Assembly: GCF_000469305.1 (NCBI RefSeq)
Contig: NZ_KI270980.1
Span: 1-56,255 of the forward strand
Direction: 5' to 3'
DNA: 56,255 nt
From: Faecalitalea cylindroides ATCC 27803
Lineage (GTDB): Bacteria > Bacillota_I > Bacilli_A > Erysipelotrichales > Erysipelotrichaceae
In this document: positions 17,636 through 26,626 of the stretch, one piece after another
Numbering within the stretch: the stretch's first letter is position 1
Layout: every line of letters starts with the position of its first letter
Translations under genes and position numbers: made by a program
Notes under the pieces: generated by a model
Seen by the model: only the letters and a program-made list of their open reading frames with translations
Told to the model about the DNA's origin: nothing
Database searches by the model: none

Positions 17636-19762
17636 TTATTCCTCCAAGATCAAAGGATACATATTAATATCCTGTTTAACATTTGTTTTTAAAGATCGAT
17701 GATACTCGACTAATTTCCAGATCGTTTGATTCAACTGTGTTTCATCTTTTGATTTTACGATCAAGCGAACACGTTTTTGTCTTTGACGCATATTTATTTC
17801 TAAAGGTCCCAATACTTTAAACTGGGATAAAAACTGTTTTCCCAACAAAGCTACATCCATAGCTTTCTCTAAACTTTCATGCGAATAAATGATGCAGCAT
17901 AAAAAAACATATGGTGGATAAACACCCAAATGACGATAACTCATTTCTTTTCTAAAAAAACCAAGATAATCATGTTTTAATACGGACTGCATTACATAAT
18001 GACCGGGATCATACGTCTGAATATATACATCCCCTTTTTTTACACCGCGTCCACTTCGTCCACTTGCCTGTTCTAACATCTGATAAGCTATTTCGCAGGA
18101 ACGATAATCACTGTGAATCAAAGCATTGTCTGCCTGTAAGATGCCAACTAAAGTCACTCTTTCAAAATCAAGACCTTTAGCAACCATTTGCGTGCCAAGT
18201 AGAATATCACCACTCTGTTCAAACTCTTTTAGAAGCTTGGCATGAGCATTTTTTCGTTTTGTACTATCTGCATCCATTCGTACAATATTGGCATTTGGAA
18301 ATAACATTTGAATATTTTCTTCAAGTCTTTCCGTACCCATACCGACTTGAAAAAAATGATGGGAATGACATTTAGGGCAGGTATGATCAAAGCGATATAC
18401 ATTACCACAACAATGACACATTAAAGAATCATTAGATTTATGATATGTCAAGGCAATCCCGCAATCTGGACACATCATGACCTCATTGCAGTTGCTGCAT
18501 CGAACAACAGGCAAATAGCCTCTTCGGTTCAACAACAAAATCACTTGATCGTTTTCATCCAATGTTTTTTGGATTGCATCGATCAATCTTTGAGACAAAC
18601 CAAACTGATTTCTTTCTTCTTTCATATCCACTAAGTGAATTTCTGGCATTTGATCATAGATGCGTTTTGTCAAAGATACCAAATGATATACATTTTTATA
18701 AGCTCGTGAATATGATTCAAGACTTGGGGTAGCACTGGATAAAACTACTTTACAACCATGATATTTAGCTCGCCATAAAGCAATATCGCGTGTATGATAG
18801 CGAGGCATGGAATCTTGTTTATAACTTATATCGTGTTCTTCATCCATTAAGATCAAACCTAGATCATCAAAAGGCATGAAAACAGCAGATCGTGTACCAA
18901 TCACAATATCAACTTTCTTATCTTTAACCAAACAATATTGCTCGTATTTTTCCTGATCATTTAACTGAGAATGGTAAATGGCAACTTTACGTTGAAATCG
19001 TGCCATGACACGCTCGATCATCATAGGTGTTAATCCAATTTCAGGCACTAAAAAAAGAACTTGTTTGTTTTGTTTCAAGACAGTTTGCGCTAAATGTAAA
19101 AAAACTTCTGTTTTTCCAGAACCAGTCACTCCATGTAATAAAAAGCACGAATCGTTTAAGTTCTCGATTTCTTCAATTGCATTTTTTTGTTCAAAAGTTA
19201 GTTCATGAATTGAATCCTCTATATAGGACGGCAAGACATCATTGGATTTAGGCAGTTTTCTTAGTTCAACATATCCTTTTTCAATCAATGGTTTTGCCAA
19301 GCTCTTTGTCAGTTTTCTAAATTCACTGGCCTTCATTGGCAGTTTATCTTTTATTTCTTCATACACGTTGGCCTGTTTACTCGTTAAAGGTAAAGTAGAA
19401 CTAGATAAATAAACATGATCTTCATAGATAATCTTTTTATACGTGCTGCTAGGTCTTAAGGCTGGTGGCAACATTGTCTTATAAGCACTAATGACACTGC
19501 ATACATATCGTTTAGATATATATTGCGCCAAATCTAACAATTCCTCATTTAACAAAGGCTCTTTATCTATGACTTCTAGAACAGGTTTAATATTTTTTAA
19601 ATCACTTTTTACATCTGTTTCCTGAACAAATCCAATACATTCTCTATGGGCAAAATCCACTTTGACACGACATCCTTTTTGGACTGGTTCATCACATGCA
19701 TATGTAAACAGTTGGTTCAATTGTAAGGTTAAATGTTCTATATATACATTGATCAATTTCAT
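17636..19762 (-). CDS. priA: Primosomal replication-restart helicase PriA
   Basis: 3'-5' DNA helicase that reloads the replisome at stalled forks. 708 residues. N-terminal DNA-binding domain, Walker A GVTGSGKTEVFLHL, LMDEEHD Walker B and an eight-Cys zinc module (CSNCNEVMMCPDC, then CHCC and CPKC). LLGTQMVAKGLDFERV and QASGRSGRG are late helicase motifs. The ATG at 19762 has no ribosome-binding site. Instead a TAGAAT with upstream TG ends exactly 6 nt before it and a terminator lies just before that, so the mRNA may be leaderless. First gene of the cluster. Confidence 0.95.
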   Translation of the reverse strand: MKLINVYIEHLTLQLNQLFTYACDEPVQKGCRVKVDFAHRECIGFVQETDVKSDLKNIKPVLEVIDKEPLLNEELLDLAQYISKRYVCSVISAYKTMLPPALRPSSTYKKIIYEDHVYLSSSTLPLTSKQANVYEEIKDKLPMKASEFRKLTKSLAKPLIEKGYVELRKLPKSNDVLPSYIEDSIHELTFEQKNAIEEIENLNDSCFLLHGVTGSGKTEVFLHLAQTVLKQNKQVLFLVPEIGLTPMMIERVMARFQRKVAIYHSQLNDQEKYEQYCLVKDKKVDIVIGTRSAVFMPFDDLGLILMDEEHDISYKQDSMPRYHTRDIALWRAKYHGCKVVLSSATPSLESYSRAYKNVYHLVSLTKRIYDQMPEIHLVDMKEERNQFGLSQRLIDAIQKTLDENDQVILLLNRRGYLPVVRCSNCNEVMMCPDCGIALTYHKSNDSLMCHCCGNVYRFDHTCPKCHSHHFFQVGMGTERLEENIQMLFPNANIVRMDADSTKRKNAHAKLLKEFEQSGDILLGTQMVAKGLDFERVTLVGILQADNALIHSDYRSCEIAYQMLEQASGRSGRGVKKGDVYIQTYDPGHYVMQSVLKHDYLGFFRKEMSYRHLGVYPPYVFLCCIIYSHESLEKAMDVALLGKQFLSQFKVLGPLEINMRQRQKRVRLIVKSKDETQLNQTIWKLVEYHRSLKTNVKQDINMYPLILEE

Positions 19763-19768
19763 AAAAAT

Positions 19769-19777
19769 ATTCTAACA
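19769..19777 (-). promoter_or_regulatory. Extended -10 promoter of priA (possible leaderless start)
   Basis: Minus strand TGTTAGAAT: an extended -10 (TGn) with hexamer TAGAAT at 19769-19774. Six nucleotides separate it from the priA ATG, the usual distance to a transcription start. The -35 match is poor. Confidence 0.5.
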
Positions 19778-19796
19778 TAAATACCTTTGAATTCAT

Positions 19797-19838
19797 AAAA
19801 AAGAAGCATATCCTTAAACACTTCTTTTGATATGCTTC
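19797..19838 (-). terminator. Terminator of the DUF4438 gene
   Basis: Stem GAAGCATATC / GATATGCTTC (10 bp, 16-nt loop) followed by six T on the minus strand. The stop codon of the gene lies in the loop. Confidence 0.75.
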
Positions 19839-20683
19839 ATATATGTTTTTAGATTGGCATCTTCTTCAATCCTGTAGGTAATATTTCCCAGCTTAGATGT
19901 AGCAACTACACATACCCCTGGACCATGTCCGCTTGTAAAAGAATCACTGTGTACAACGACACCAATAGAAACGGCTCCTTTATAATAATGCGGTCCATAA
20001 TGACAATCATGATCAATTATCGCAACAAAGTCTCCAAAACGAAGATCATTGAGTCCATGGATCTCATCGGCTCTTTCATCCTGTGTCATGATATCATAAT
20101 CCCCTTCCATCAAGGTAGAGGAACCTAAACCAGAACCCATCAAATAACTAGGAACACTTGTCACAACTGGAAACGATACTTTTCCCTCTTCTTCAAGGAT
20201 TGGCATGGCCATTAATAAATCTGGATCAATATTCATCATATGGATTTCTGGATAATCTAATAGCTTTAGCCCTTGCCCATATGCTTTTACAAGAATCGTT
20301 TCATTAGAATCCATTTCTTCCAAAACTTCTTTGTCCATATAAACCATTGTATGATCAACACCACCATGTGTTCCAGTTACATATCCTGTTTTTGATTTCA
20401 TTGGTCCATTGATGATCTTTGCCTCATTTCCTACACAGGCAAATGTTTCTAAAGCATGATTTTCTTTGTCGGATGGATTGGCAAGAGAAATTCCCGGTTC
20501 AATATGATCACCAGCAATATTCATACAGCAATCACCGATTGCATGCGAATAGACGATACCTCCGGTTCCAATTGGCATGCGACCTTTTCCATCATATCCT
20601 ACATAATACCCTTTAACTCTTGGATGATCGACACATCCAGTTACCGCTATTTTTACCAGCTCCTCTTTATTGTACTTTAACAT
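19814..20683 (-). CDS. DUF4438 domain-containing protein
   Basis: Conserved protein of unknown function, 289 residues. The N-terminal pattern VDHPRVKGYYVGYDGKGRM, PIGTGGIVYSHAIGDCCMN and AGDHIEPGISLANP is that of DUF4438, known from anaerobes and Thermotoga. Conserved TGTHGGVDH, DHDCHYGPHYYKGAVSIGVV and SGHGPG suggest a metal or anion site rich in His and Gly. Soluble, no signal peptide. It overlaps the 3' end of the methyltransferase gene by 17 nt, so they form a two-gene operon. No function is proposed. Confidence 0.85.
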   Translation of the reverse strand: MLKYNKEELVKIAVTGCVDHPRVKGYYVGYDGKGRMPIGTGGIVYSHAIGDCCMNIAGDHIEPGISLANPSDKENHALETFACVGNEAKIINGPMKSKTGYVTGTHGGVDHTMVYMDKEVLEEMDSNETILVKAYGQGLKLLDYPEIHMMNIDPDLLMAMPILEEEGKVSFPVVTSVPSYLMGSGLGSSTLMEGDYDIMTQDERADEIHGLNDLRFGDFVAIIDHDCHYGPHYYKGAVSIGVVVHSDSFTSGHGPGVCVVATSKLGNITYRIEEDANLKTYMKHIKRSV

Positions 20684-21404
20684 TGTTAGCTCCTTTCTTT
20701 TGTCTCATGATTTCAAAGGCAATCACGGCTGTAGCGCTTGGCGTATCTAGTGCGTTTTTAAAATCTCGTCCATATTCAATCACAATATTTTGATTGGAGG
20801 CCTGAACGATCTTTGCACTTAATCCACGCAAGGCTCCGCCAATTGCCACACAACAAGTATTCGGATACTTTATCTCATAATGTGCTTTTGCCTGATTGCG
20901 ATATGCGCAATAAAGTGGAATTTCGTATTTATGAACATACTCGACCAATTCTTCATCCGAATGGATAAAATATATCGGTAACCTTTCATATGCGCCAGCA
21001 CTGGCTCTCAAGATGATGTTCTCACTCATTGACCAATCACGATATGGTAAGATCAATGCGTTACATCCAGAAGCATATAGAGAACGAATCAAGCTACCTA
21101 GATTATAAGGATCTTCCACTCCATTTACATAACACAAAAAGCCCTCGATCTTTTCCTGTAAAAAAGAATCTTCACGTTTGTCGGCTTTTAAAATCATCCC
21201 ACCATGCGTTTTTCCGGTGGCAATTTCATCAATCACTTCTCTTGTACAAGTCTGTACTTTAACACCTTGTCTTTTCGCTAAAGAGATAATATACGCAAAA
21301 TCTTTTGTCCTTTTTTTCTTATCCACATAAAGAATCTCACATCTGCGTTTTTGTTCCTCTAATACAGCCTTACAGGAGATGTTTCCTTCAATTATTTTTA
21401 ACAT
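20667..21404 (-). CDS. TrmH/SpoU-family RNA methyltransferase
   Basis: SPOUT-fold 2'-O-ribose methyltransferase acting on rRNA or tRNA; exact target not clear. 245 residues. N-terminal substrate-binding part IIEGNISCKAVLEEQ; motif 1 NGVEDPYNLGSLIRSLYASG with catalytic Arg; late motifs AIGGALRGLS and LDTPSATAVIAFEIM. The start at 21404 (MLKIIEG) matches family N-termini better than 21440. It lacks a ribosome-binding site and lies 6 nt after a TATAAT, so leaderless translation is possible. Divergent from the AI-2E permease gene. Confidence 0.88.
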   Translation of the reverse strand: MLKIIEGNISCKAVLEEQKRRCEILYVDKKKRTKDFAYIISLAKRQGVKVQTCTREVIDEIATGKTHGGMILKADKREDSFLQEKIEGFLCYVNGVEDPYNLGSLIRSLYASGCNALILPYRDWSMSENIILRASAGAYERLPIYFIHSDEELVEYVHKYEIPLYCAYRNQAKAHYEIKYPNTCCVAIGGALRGLSAKIVQASNQNIVIEYGRDFKNALDTPSATAVIAFEIMRQKKGANNVKVQ

Positions 21405-21410
21405 AAACTT

Positions 21411-21439
21411 ATTATAGTATTTAAAGACATTTTTTTCCA
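21411..21439 (-). promoter_or_regulatory. Promoter of the TrmH-like gene (possible leaderless start)
   Basis: TATAAT (21411-21416) and TGGAAA (21434-21439), 17-bp spacer. The ATG at 21404 follows the -10 by 6 nt. It overlaps the divergent permease promoter. Confidence 0.55.
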
Positions 21440-21452
21440 TATATGATAGAAT
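21424..21452 (+). promoter_or_regulatory. Promoter of the AI-2E family gene
   Basis: AAGACA (21424-21429), 17 bp, TAGAAT (21447-21452) with an upstream TG (extended -10). A normal GAGGTG site follows before the ATG. Confidence 0.5.
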
Positions 21453-21468
21453 TACCCCGAGGTGTTTT

Positions 21469-22602
21469 ATGCGATTTCAAATTACAGAAGAAATGAAAAA
21501 AAGGATCTTTGTGAACTCTTGTTCATTGATCATTCCTTTATTACTATTTATGTTTTTCAACCAATTCGAACAAATCAAAGACTTTGTGAATACAATTCTT
21601 GTGATCTGCTTTCCCTTTGTTTTTGGTGTAGCGATAGCGTTCTTACTATATAATCCACAAAATTGGCTGGAGAAAAAATTATTCGAGAACTCAAAGTTTT
21701 CCGCAAGTAAAAAGCGCTTGTTGTCAACATTATTGACATTCTTGATTGTTCTCGTTATTCTTGCCTTACTATGTGCAACAATCATACCTAGTATTATTGA
21801 TTCCATCTTGACATTTGCTCAAAATATCAGCGATTATACAGAGAATTTTACACACTATGCATACACTATTGCTAATTCTTTGAATATTTCAACTCAAGAT
21901 ATCCAACTATGGACAGAAAATTTACGTATTGTTGAAACTTTAACTGATACAGTTACATCTACATTACCAAAACTAGCTACTTACTCTTATGGTTTTGTTC
22001 GCGGAATTATTAATTTCATTCTAGCTGTTGTGAGTGGTTTCTACATTCTTTTAGATCGTGAAAAACTCATCCGAGTAATCAAAAAATTGAACTATTCTAT
22101 ATTTAATCTAGATACTGCAAAAGGATTAAATTTTTGGATCATTGATGTTAAAACAGTTTTTGAACAATACATTGTTGGTAATATCATTGATTCTACAATC
22201 ATTGGTATTACATGCTATATAGGAACCTTGATCCTTCAAATTCCATATGCACCAATGATTGGACTTATTGTTGGAGTAACCAACTTGATCCCAGTCTTTG
22301 GACCGTTCCTAGGTGCTATTCCTGTAATTGTCATATTGTTGTTGATCAATCCAATATCTGCACTTATCTTCGCTATATTTATCCTAATCCTTCAACAAAT
22401 TGATGGTAATGTTATTAAACCAATTGTATTAGGCGATAAATTAGGTATGTCTGGATTCTGGATCTTGTTTTCTGTTACAATTGGTGGCGGATTATTCGGT
22501 GTTTTAGGTATGTTCTTGGGTGTTCCAGTATTTGCCTTATTTTATTCTGCTCTTCGTGAATATTCTAACTTACGTTTAAAATCAAAACATCTAGAAATAT
22601 AG
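21469..22602 (+). CDS. AI-2E family transporter (membrane permease)
   Basis: Polytopic membrane protein of 377 residues from the PerM/AI-2E exporter family; members carry out autoinducer export or Na+/H+ antiport, so the cargo here is not known. Paired N-terminal helices (LIIPLLLFMFF, VICFPFVFGVAIAFLLYNP), an amphipathic middle part (about 90-180) and the C-terminal family block GVTNLIPVFGPFLGAIPVI followed by QQIDGNVIKPIVLGDKLGMS are visible. GAGGTG precedes the ATG. Single-gene unit with promoter and terminator. Confidence 0.9.
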   Translation: MRFQITEEMKKRIFVNSCSLIIPLLLFMFFNQFEQIKDFVNTILVICFPFVFGVAIAFLLYNPQNWLEKKLFENSKFSASKKRLLSTLLTFLIVLVILALLCATIIPSIIDSILTFAQNISDYTENFTHYAYTIANSLNISTQDIQLWTENLRIVETLTDTVTSTLPKLATYSYGFVRGIINFILAVVSGFYILLDREKLIRVIKKLNYSIFNLDTAKGLNFWIIDVKTVFEQYIVGNIIDSTIIGITCYIGTLILQIPYAPMIGLIVGVTNLIPVFGPFLGAIPVIVILLLINPISALIFAIFILILQQIDGNVIKPIVLGDKLGMSGFWILFSVTIGGGLFGVLGMFLGVPVFALFYSALREYSNLRLKSKHLEI

Positions 22603-22606
22603 ACAA

Positions 22607-22642
22607 AGCTCGTACATGTAATCGTACGAGCTATTTTGTTAT
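22607..22642 (+). terminator. Terminator of the AI-2E family gene
   Basis: AGCTCGTAC / GTACGAGCT stem (9 bp, 8-nt loop) followed by ATTTTGTTATTTT. The decayed surface-protein frame on the other strand runs into it. Confidence 0.8.
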
Positions 22643-23655
22643 TTTGATTTCTTCTTTCTAAAACTAGGAAAACAGTTGTGATAACTGCTGCTAATATAAT
22701 GATCCACATTACCATATTCTTCTGTTTATTTGTTTTCACATCATATTTCTTAGTATCTGTCCTATCCTTTTCAATCGTTGTTGTACCACTATCCATTTTT
22801 GTCTTTGCAGTGAAAGCACCTTTTACATCCGTTACTTGATAAGTTACTTCATATTTGCCAGGTTGACTTTTATCTGCTGTATTATTAGTAACAATAATTT
22901 GTTCAATCAAAGTTCCATCTTCAGTATCGTAAGCTATTACATCTTCTAAAGGATTCGAAGGAGCATCAACAGCTAACACTTTATCATCTGCTTCAATCGT
23001 TGGAAGATCATTAACCTCTGTTGGAGGAATTTCTTGCGGAGCATTGGCATCCAAAACTAATGGATAATTGATCACAGAATCATCAATTTAAACATATCCT
23101 GTTGAAAAATTATATGTATAATCTGCACCTTCAATCAGTTCTTGTCCTACCTTAGTAATTGTGATTATGGAAGGAAGATATAATCCGTCTTCAGGTGTCA
23201 AAGTAAAATGATAAACTGTATTACAAGGCATAACTAAATATGTACCATTATATTGCGCTAAAGAAGAAATATCAGATTGATTATAAGTAAACACATCATC
23301 TGAATAATACGCATAATTATTTGATTTGGTTGATTATATAATTCCTAACTGGTATAGCTTAAATTACTAAAAGTTAAACCCTGGATATTCATTTTCAATC
23401 CAAAATCACCTGTTGTGATCGAATTTATTTTACTATTAAAAATACCTCTGACAATAAATCCAGAATTAACAGTACTCATATTAATGGTACCTCCTAGATA
23501 AATTCCTTCTCCACCATTATTTTAAATATCATAGTTACCAGTGCCTATTCCAGCATTGTTGTTAAGTACAAACTTCAAAGTAGATTCCACAAAAACCGGT
23601 ATTACCGAAAAAACATACAGCTCAAAGTTGCTACATAATTAATAAGAAATTTTAT
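22640..23655 (-). pseudogene. Decayed surface-anchored protein gene
   Basis: Remnant about 1 kb long. Reading down the minus strand: GAGGTGA (23661-23667) then ATA where ATG is expected (23655), KFLINYVATLSCMFF as a signal-peptide start, a frameshift, and a Gly/Asn-rich beta-type stretch (NNGGEGIYLGGTINMSTV) with in-frame stops at 23522-23524 and 23345-23347. After another shift come stops at 23334-23336 and 23088-23090. The last part codes a bacterial Ig-like domain (VIAYDTEDGTLIEQIIVTNN) and a membrane helix VMWIIILAAVITTVFLVLERR. The original stop is lost. A cell-surface adhesin is likely; no LPxTG is visible. Confidence 0.75.
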
Positions 23656-23678
23656 TATTTTCACCTCATACCCCCTCT

Positions 23679-23704
23679 TTGAATCATTCGAAAAGATGAT
23701 TCAA
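23679..23704. repeat. 9-bp inverted repeat upstream of the pseudogene
   Basis: TTGAATCAT (23679-23687) and ATGATTCAA (23696-23704), spacer 8 nt, directly upstream of the ribosome-binding site of the decayed gene. It may be an operator that once controlled this gene. The rest of 23705-23837 shows nothing I can identify. Confidence 0.5.
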
Positions 23705-23837
23705 TTCATTCTTCTATGATAGTAATGTACTCAGATGAATCTAAATCTATTATCATAATGACGCTTTAACCAAATCATTTCCTGTCCTGATTTCATTCAA
23801 GTATGTATTAATATATGTGTCAAAATATTAAAGATAT

Positions 23838-23876
23838 TAAAAACCATGTCATTTGTAATGAATACAAAGACATGGT
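23838..23876 (-). terminator. Terminator of the rimP-rbfA operon
   Basis: Stem ACCATGTC (23843-23850) / GACATGGT (23869-23876), extended by a TTTGT/ACAAA pairing, followed by TTTTT on the minus strand. It comes 9 nt after rbfA. Confidence 0.8.
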
Positions 23877-23884
23877 ATTTCATA

Positions 23885-24220
23885 TTACTGTATATCTTTT
23901 AATATTCTTTCAATGCGATTTCCTTGTTCAAGACTTGTGTCCTGAATAAAAATAAGATCTGGCATTTTCCGGATTGTCATTCGTTTTGCTAAAGTTGAGC
24001 GAATAAAACCTTTTGACTGTTTTAAAATCTTCATTCCGGCATCATTACGTTCTTGTTTTCCTAAGAATGTTACATAAACTTTAGCTTGAGAAAGATCTCT
24101 AGTACATTGTACATCTGTCACAGTTACAAACCCTAATTTTGGATTTTTTAAATCAAACTGAAGAATATTAGAAATCTCTCTTTGAAGAATCATATCAAGT
24201 CTTTCATTTTTAACTGTCAT
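23885..24220 (-). CDS. rbfA: 30S ribosome-binding factor RbfA
   Basis: KH-fold assembly factor for the small ribosomal subunit (16S 5' end maturation, cold adaptation). 111 residues. ISNILQFDLKNPKLGFVTVT, DLSQAKVYVTFLG and IRKMPDLIFIQDTSLEQG are family patterns. Last gene of the operon, 2 nt after infB. Confidence 0.95.
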   Translation of the reverse strand: MTVKNERLDMILQREISNILQFDLKNPKLGFVTVTDVQCTRDLSQAKVYVTFLGKQERNDAGMKILKQSKGFIRSTLAKRMTIRKMPDLIFIQDTSLEQGNRIERILKDIQ

Positions 24221-24222
24221 GA

Positions 24223-26064
24223 TTACACTTCCTGATCTTCATAAGCCTCAATGATATCATCAACTTTAATATCATTATAATTTTCAATTGTCATACCACA
24301 TTCAAAGCCATTTTGAACTTCTTTAACATCGTTTTCAAAGCGTCTTAAGGATCCAAGTTTACCATCATAAATGACGATACCTTCACGAATCAAGCGTACC
24401 TTACAGTCACGTTTAATGTGCCCATCTACAACTTTACAGCCGGCAATTGTACCAACTTTTGAAACTTTATAAATCTGACGAACTTCAGCCTGCCCAATAA
24501 CAACTTCTTCATAAACTGGAGCAAGCATACCTTTCATAGCAGATTCTAATTCTTCCAAAGCTTTATAGATGATGTTATGAAGACGAATTTCGATACCTTC
24601 TTCTTCCGCTTTTTTACGGATTGCTGCACTTGGACGAATGTTGAAACCATAAATAATCGCATTTGAAGCACTCGCTAATAAGATATCAGATTCAGTGATC
24701 GTACCAACAGTGGAACGAATGACATTCACACGTACTGTATCAACTTCTAATCGTTCCATACTTGCTTTTAAAGCCTCTGCACTACCTTGAACATCTGCTT
24801 TGATCAATACATTAATTTCTTTTACGTCACCTTCATCAATCTTCTTGGCAAGATCTTCCAAAGACATAGCGCTTGTTGCATTGCGCTCTTTTTCGATTTG
24901 TTTTTCAAGACGATGAGAAGCAATTTCCTGTGCCTTTTTATAGTTATCGTAAGCCATGAACACATCACCAGCTCTAGGAACATCATTTAAACCTATAATT
25001 TCTACTGGACAGCTCGGTTCAGCCTTTTTAATTTCCATTCCCTTGTCATTTGTCATCTTACGAACACGTCCATAAGAAGTACCTACAACAATGCTATCAC
25101 CAGAATGTAATGTACCCCTTTGTACTAATAAAGTTGCAACAGGACCTCTACCTTTATCCAATTTTGCCTCGATGACCGTACCACTGGCGAGCTGATCGGG
25201 ATTTGCTTTTAATTCTGCCATATCCGCAACTAATAGCACTGTTTCTAACAAATCTGAAACTCCTGTTCCCTGCTTTGCGGAAACATTCATGAAGATCGTA
25301 TCTCCACCCCATTCTTCAGGCATGATACCAAGTTCTGCCATTTCTGACATAATACGATCTGGATTAGCACCTGGTTTATCAATTTTGTTAACTGCTACAA
25401 CAATAGGAACACCTGCAGCTTTAGCATGGTCAACAGCTTCTTTTGTCTGTGGCATGACACCATCATCTGCAGCAACAACAATAATAACGATATCAGTTAC
25501 TTGAGCACCACGAGCACGCATAGCCGTAAATGCTTCATGTCCTGGTGTATCAAGGAAAGTAACTTTACGTCCTTTTAAAGAAACCTGATATGCACCAATG
25601 TGCTGTGTGATCCCACCAAATTCTCCACTTGTAACATTGGTTTTACGAATCGTATCCAATAATGTTGTTTTGCCATGGTCAACATGTCCCATGATCGTCA
25701 CAACTGGAGGTCTTGGAACCATTTTCGAATCATCTTCTTCGATATTGCCAATTTGTTCTTCGATATCATCTTCGTCGATGATCACTTCTTTATGAACTTC
25801 AACACCAAACTCCATGCAAATCAATTCAATGTCATCATCGCTCAATACGGTATTGATCGTAGACATATTTCCCATCATGAACAAGAATTTAATTATTTCG
25901 GAACTGTTTTTATGGAGTAAATTTGCCAACTGACCAACTGTTAAAGAATCACTATATGTAATTTCTTTTACAGCTTCAACTTTACGAGGAGCACTGTTTG
26001 TGTTCTTGTGTTTATTAGGTCCTTTTTTACTAGGTTTTCTTCTTGGTCTATTGTTATTTGGCAT
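24223..26064 (-). CDS. infB: Translation initiation factor IF-2
   Basis: GTPase that places fMet-tRNA on the 30S subunit. 613 residues, short because the N-terminal extension is only a basic stretch of about 30 residues ([19 protein letters not shown]). One IF2-N domain ([20 protein letters not shown]), G1 [15 protein letters not shown]3 [21 protein letters not shown]4 NKID, and C-terminal domains ending in [15 protein letters not shown]. Within the conserved nusA-ylxR-ylxQ-infB-rbfA order. Confidence 0.97.
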   Translation of the reverse strand: MPNNNRPRRKPSKKGPNKHKNTNSAPRKVEAVKEITYSDSLTVGQLANLLHKNSSEIIKFLFMMGNMSTINTVLSDDDIELICMEFGVEVHKEVIIDEDDIEEQIGNIEEDDSKMVPRPPVVTIMGHVDHGKTTLLDTIRKTNVTSGEFGGITQHIGAYQVSLKGRKVTFLDTPGHEAFTAMRARGAQVTDIVIIVVAADDGVMPQTKEAVDHAKAAGVPIVVAVNKIDKPGANPDRIMSEMAELGIMPEEWGGDTIFMNVSAKQGTGVSDLLETVLLVADMAELKANPDQLASGTVIEAKLDKGRGPVATLLVQRGTLHSGDSIVVGTSYGRVRKMTNDKGMEIKKAEPSCPVEIIGLNDVPRAGDVFMAYDNYKKAQEIASHRLEKQIEKERNATSAMSLEDLAKKIDEGDVKEINVLIKADVQGSAEALKASMERLEVDTVRVNVIRSTVGTITESDILLASASNAIIYGFNIRPSAAIRKKAEEEGIEIRLHNIIYKALEELESAMKGMLAPVYEEVVIGQAEVRQIYKVSKVGTIAGCKVVDGHIKRDCKVRLIREGIVIYDGKLGSLRRFENDVKEVQNGFECGMTIENYNDIKVDDIIEAYEDQEV

Positions 26065-26074
26065 GTAAAGTCAC

Positions 26075-26368
26075 CTACCCTTTCATCTCTTCCATAATGG
26101 CTTTAGCAAAGCCATCTTCACATATCGCCAAAGAATTAAATGAACGATGACTAATCTGATCAAATAATTCTGGTTCAACTTCAAGCCATGGGACATTGTA
26201 AAATGTACATTTGTCTTTTAACTTTTTTTTGCGATTTTGACCACATTTTGTACTAATCAAAACCAGCTTTGCCGTTGTTTTTTGGATGCTTGGAATTAAA
26301 GCATCTCCCAAAACAACTTTTCTTGCTTTAAAGGCAAATTGAATCAAAGATACAGCCTTATTTTTCAC
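26075..26368 (-). CDS. L7Ae/L30e-like ribosomal protein (YlxQ)
   Basis: 97-residue member of the L7Ae RNA-binding family found in nusA-infB operons. It has the pattern LIQFAFKARKVVLGDALIPSIQ and KLVLISTKCGQNRKKKL. The family binds kink-turn RNA; the physiological target of YlxQ is not established. The start overlaps ylxR by 11 nt. Confidence 0.85.
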   Translation of the reverse strand: MKNKAVSLIQFAFKARKVVLGDALIPSIQKTTAKLVLISTKCGQNRKKKLKDKCTFYNVPWLEVEPELFDQISHRSFNSLAICEDGFAKAIMEEMKG

Positions 26369-26618
26369 GAACTAACTCCAATAGCTCGTCATAAACCGAT
26401 TCGGGAATTTCAGTCTCTAAAGCCTTGGCTAATGCTTTATTCTTTTTCGCTTTCAAGATCGTTTCCTCACTTTTTTGAACATAAGCACCATGCCCATTCT
26501 TTTTCCCAGTTAGATCCACGACAACTTCTGATTCTGGTGTTCTTACAACTCGGATTAATTCCTTTTTAGGAAAACGCTCCTGTGTAACAACACATTTTCT
26601 CATTGGTATTTTTCTCAT
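26358..26618 (-). CDS. YlxR (DUF448) RNA-binding protein
   Basis: 86-residue protein of the YlxR family, linked in the literature to rnpB regulation. MRKCVVTQERFPKKELIRVV and GKKNGHGAYVQKSEE carry the GRGAYv-type signature. Lies 8 nt after nusA and overlaps ylxQ. Confidence 0.9.
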   Translation of the reverse strand: MRKIPMRKCVVTQERFPKKELIRVVRTPESEVVVDLTGKKNGHGAYVQKSEETILKAKKNKALAKALETEIPESVYDELLELVREK

Positions 26619-26626
26619 ATTTACCT

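Noticed and set aside
22542-22640. Functional C-terminus for the Ig-like protein
   Set aside because: The frame continues through the terminator and antisense to the AI-2E gene, which shows loss of the original stop and not real coding.
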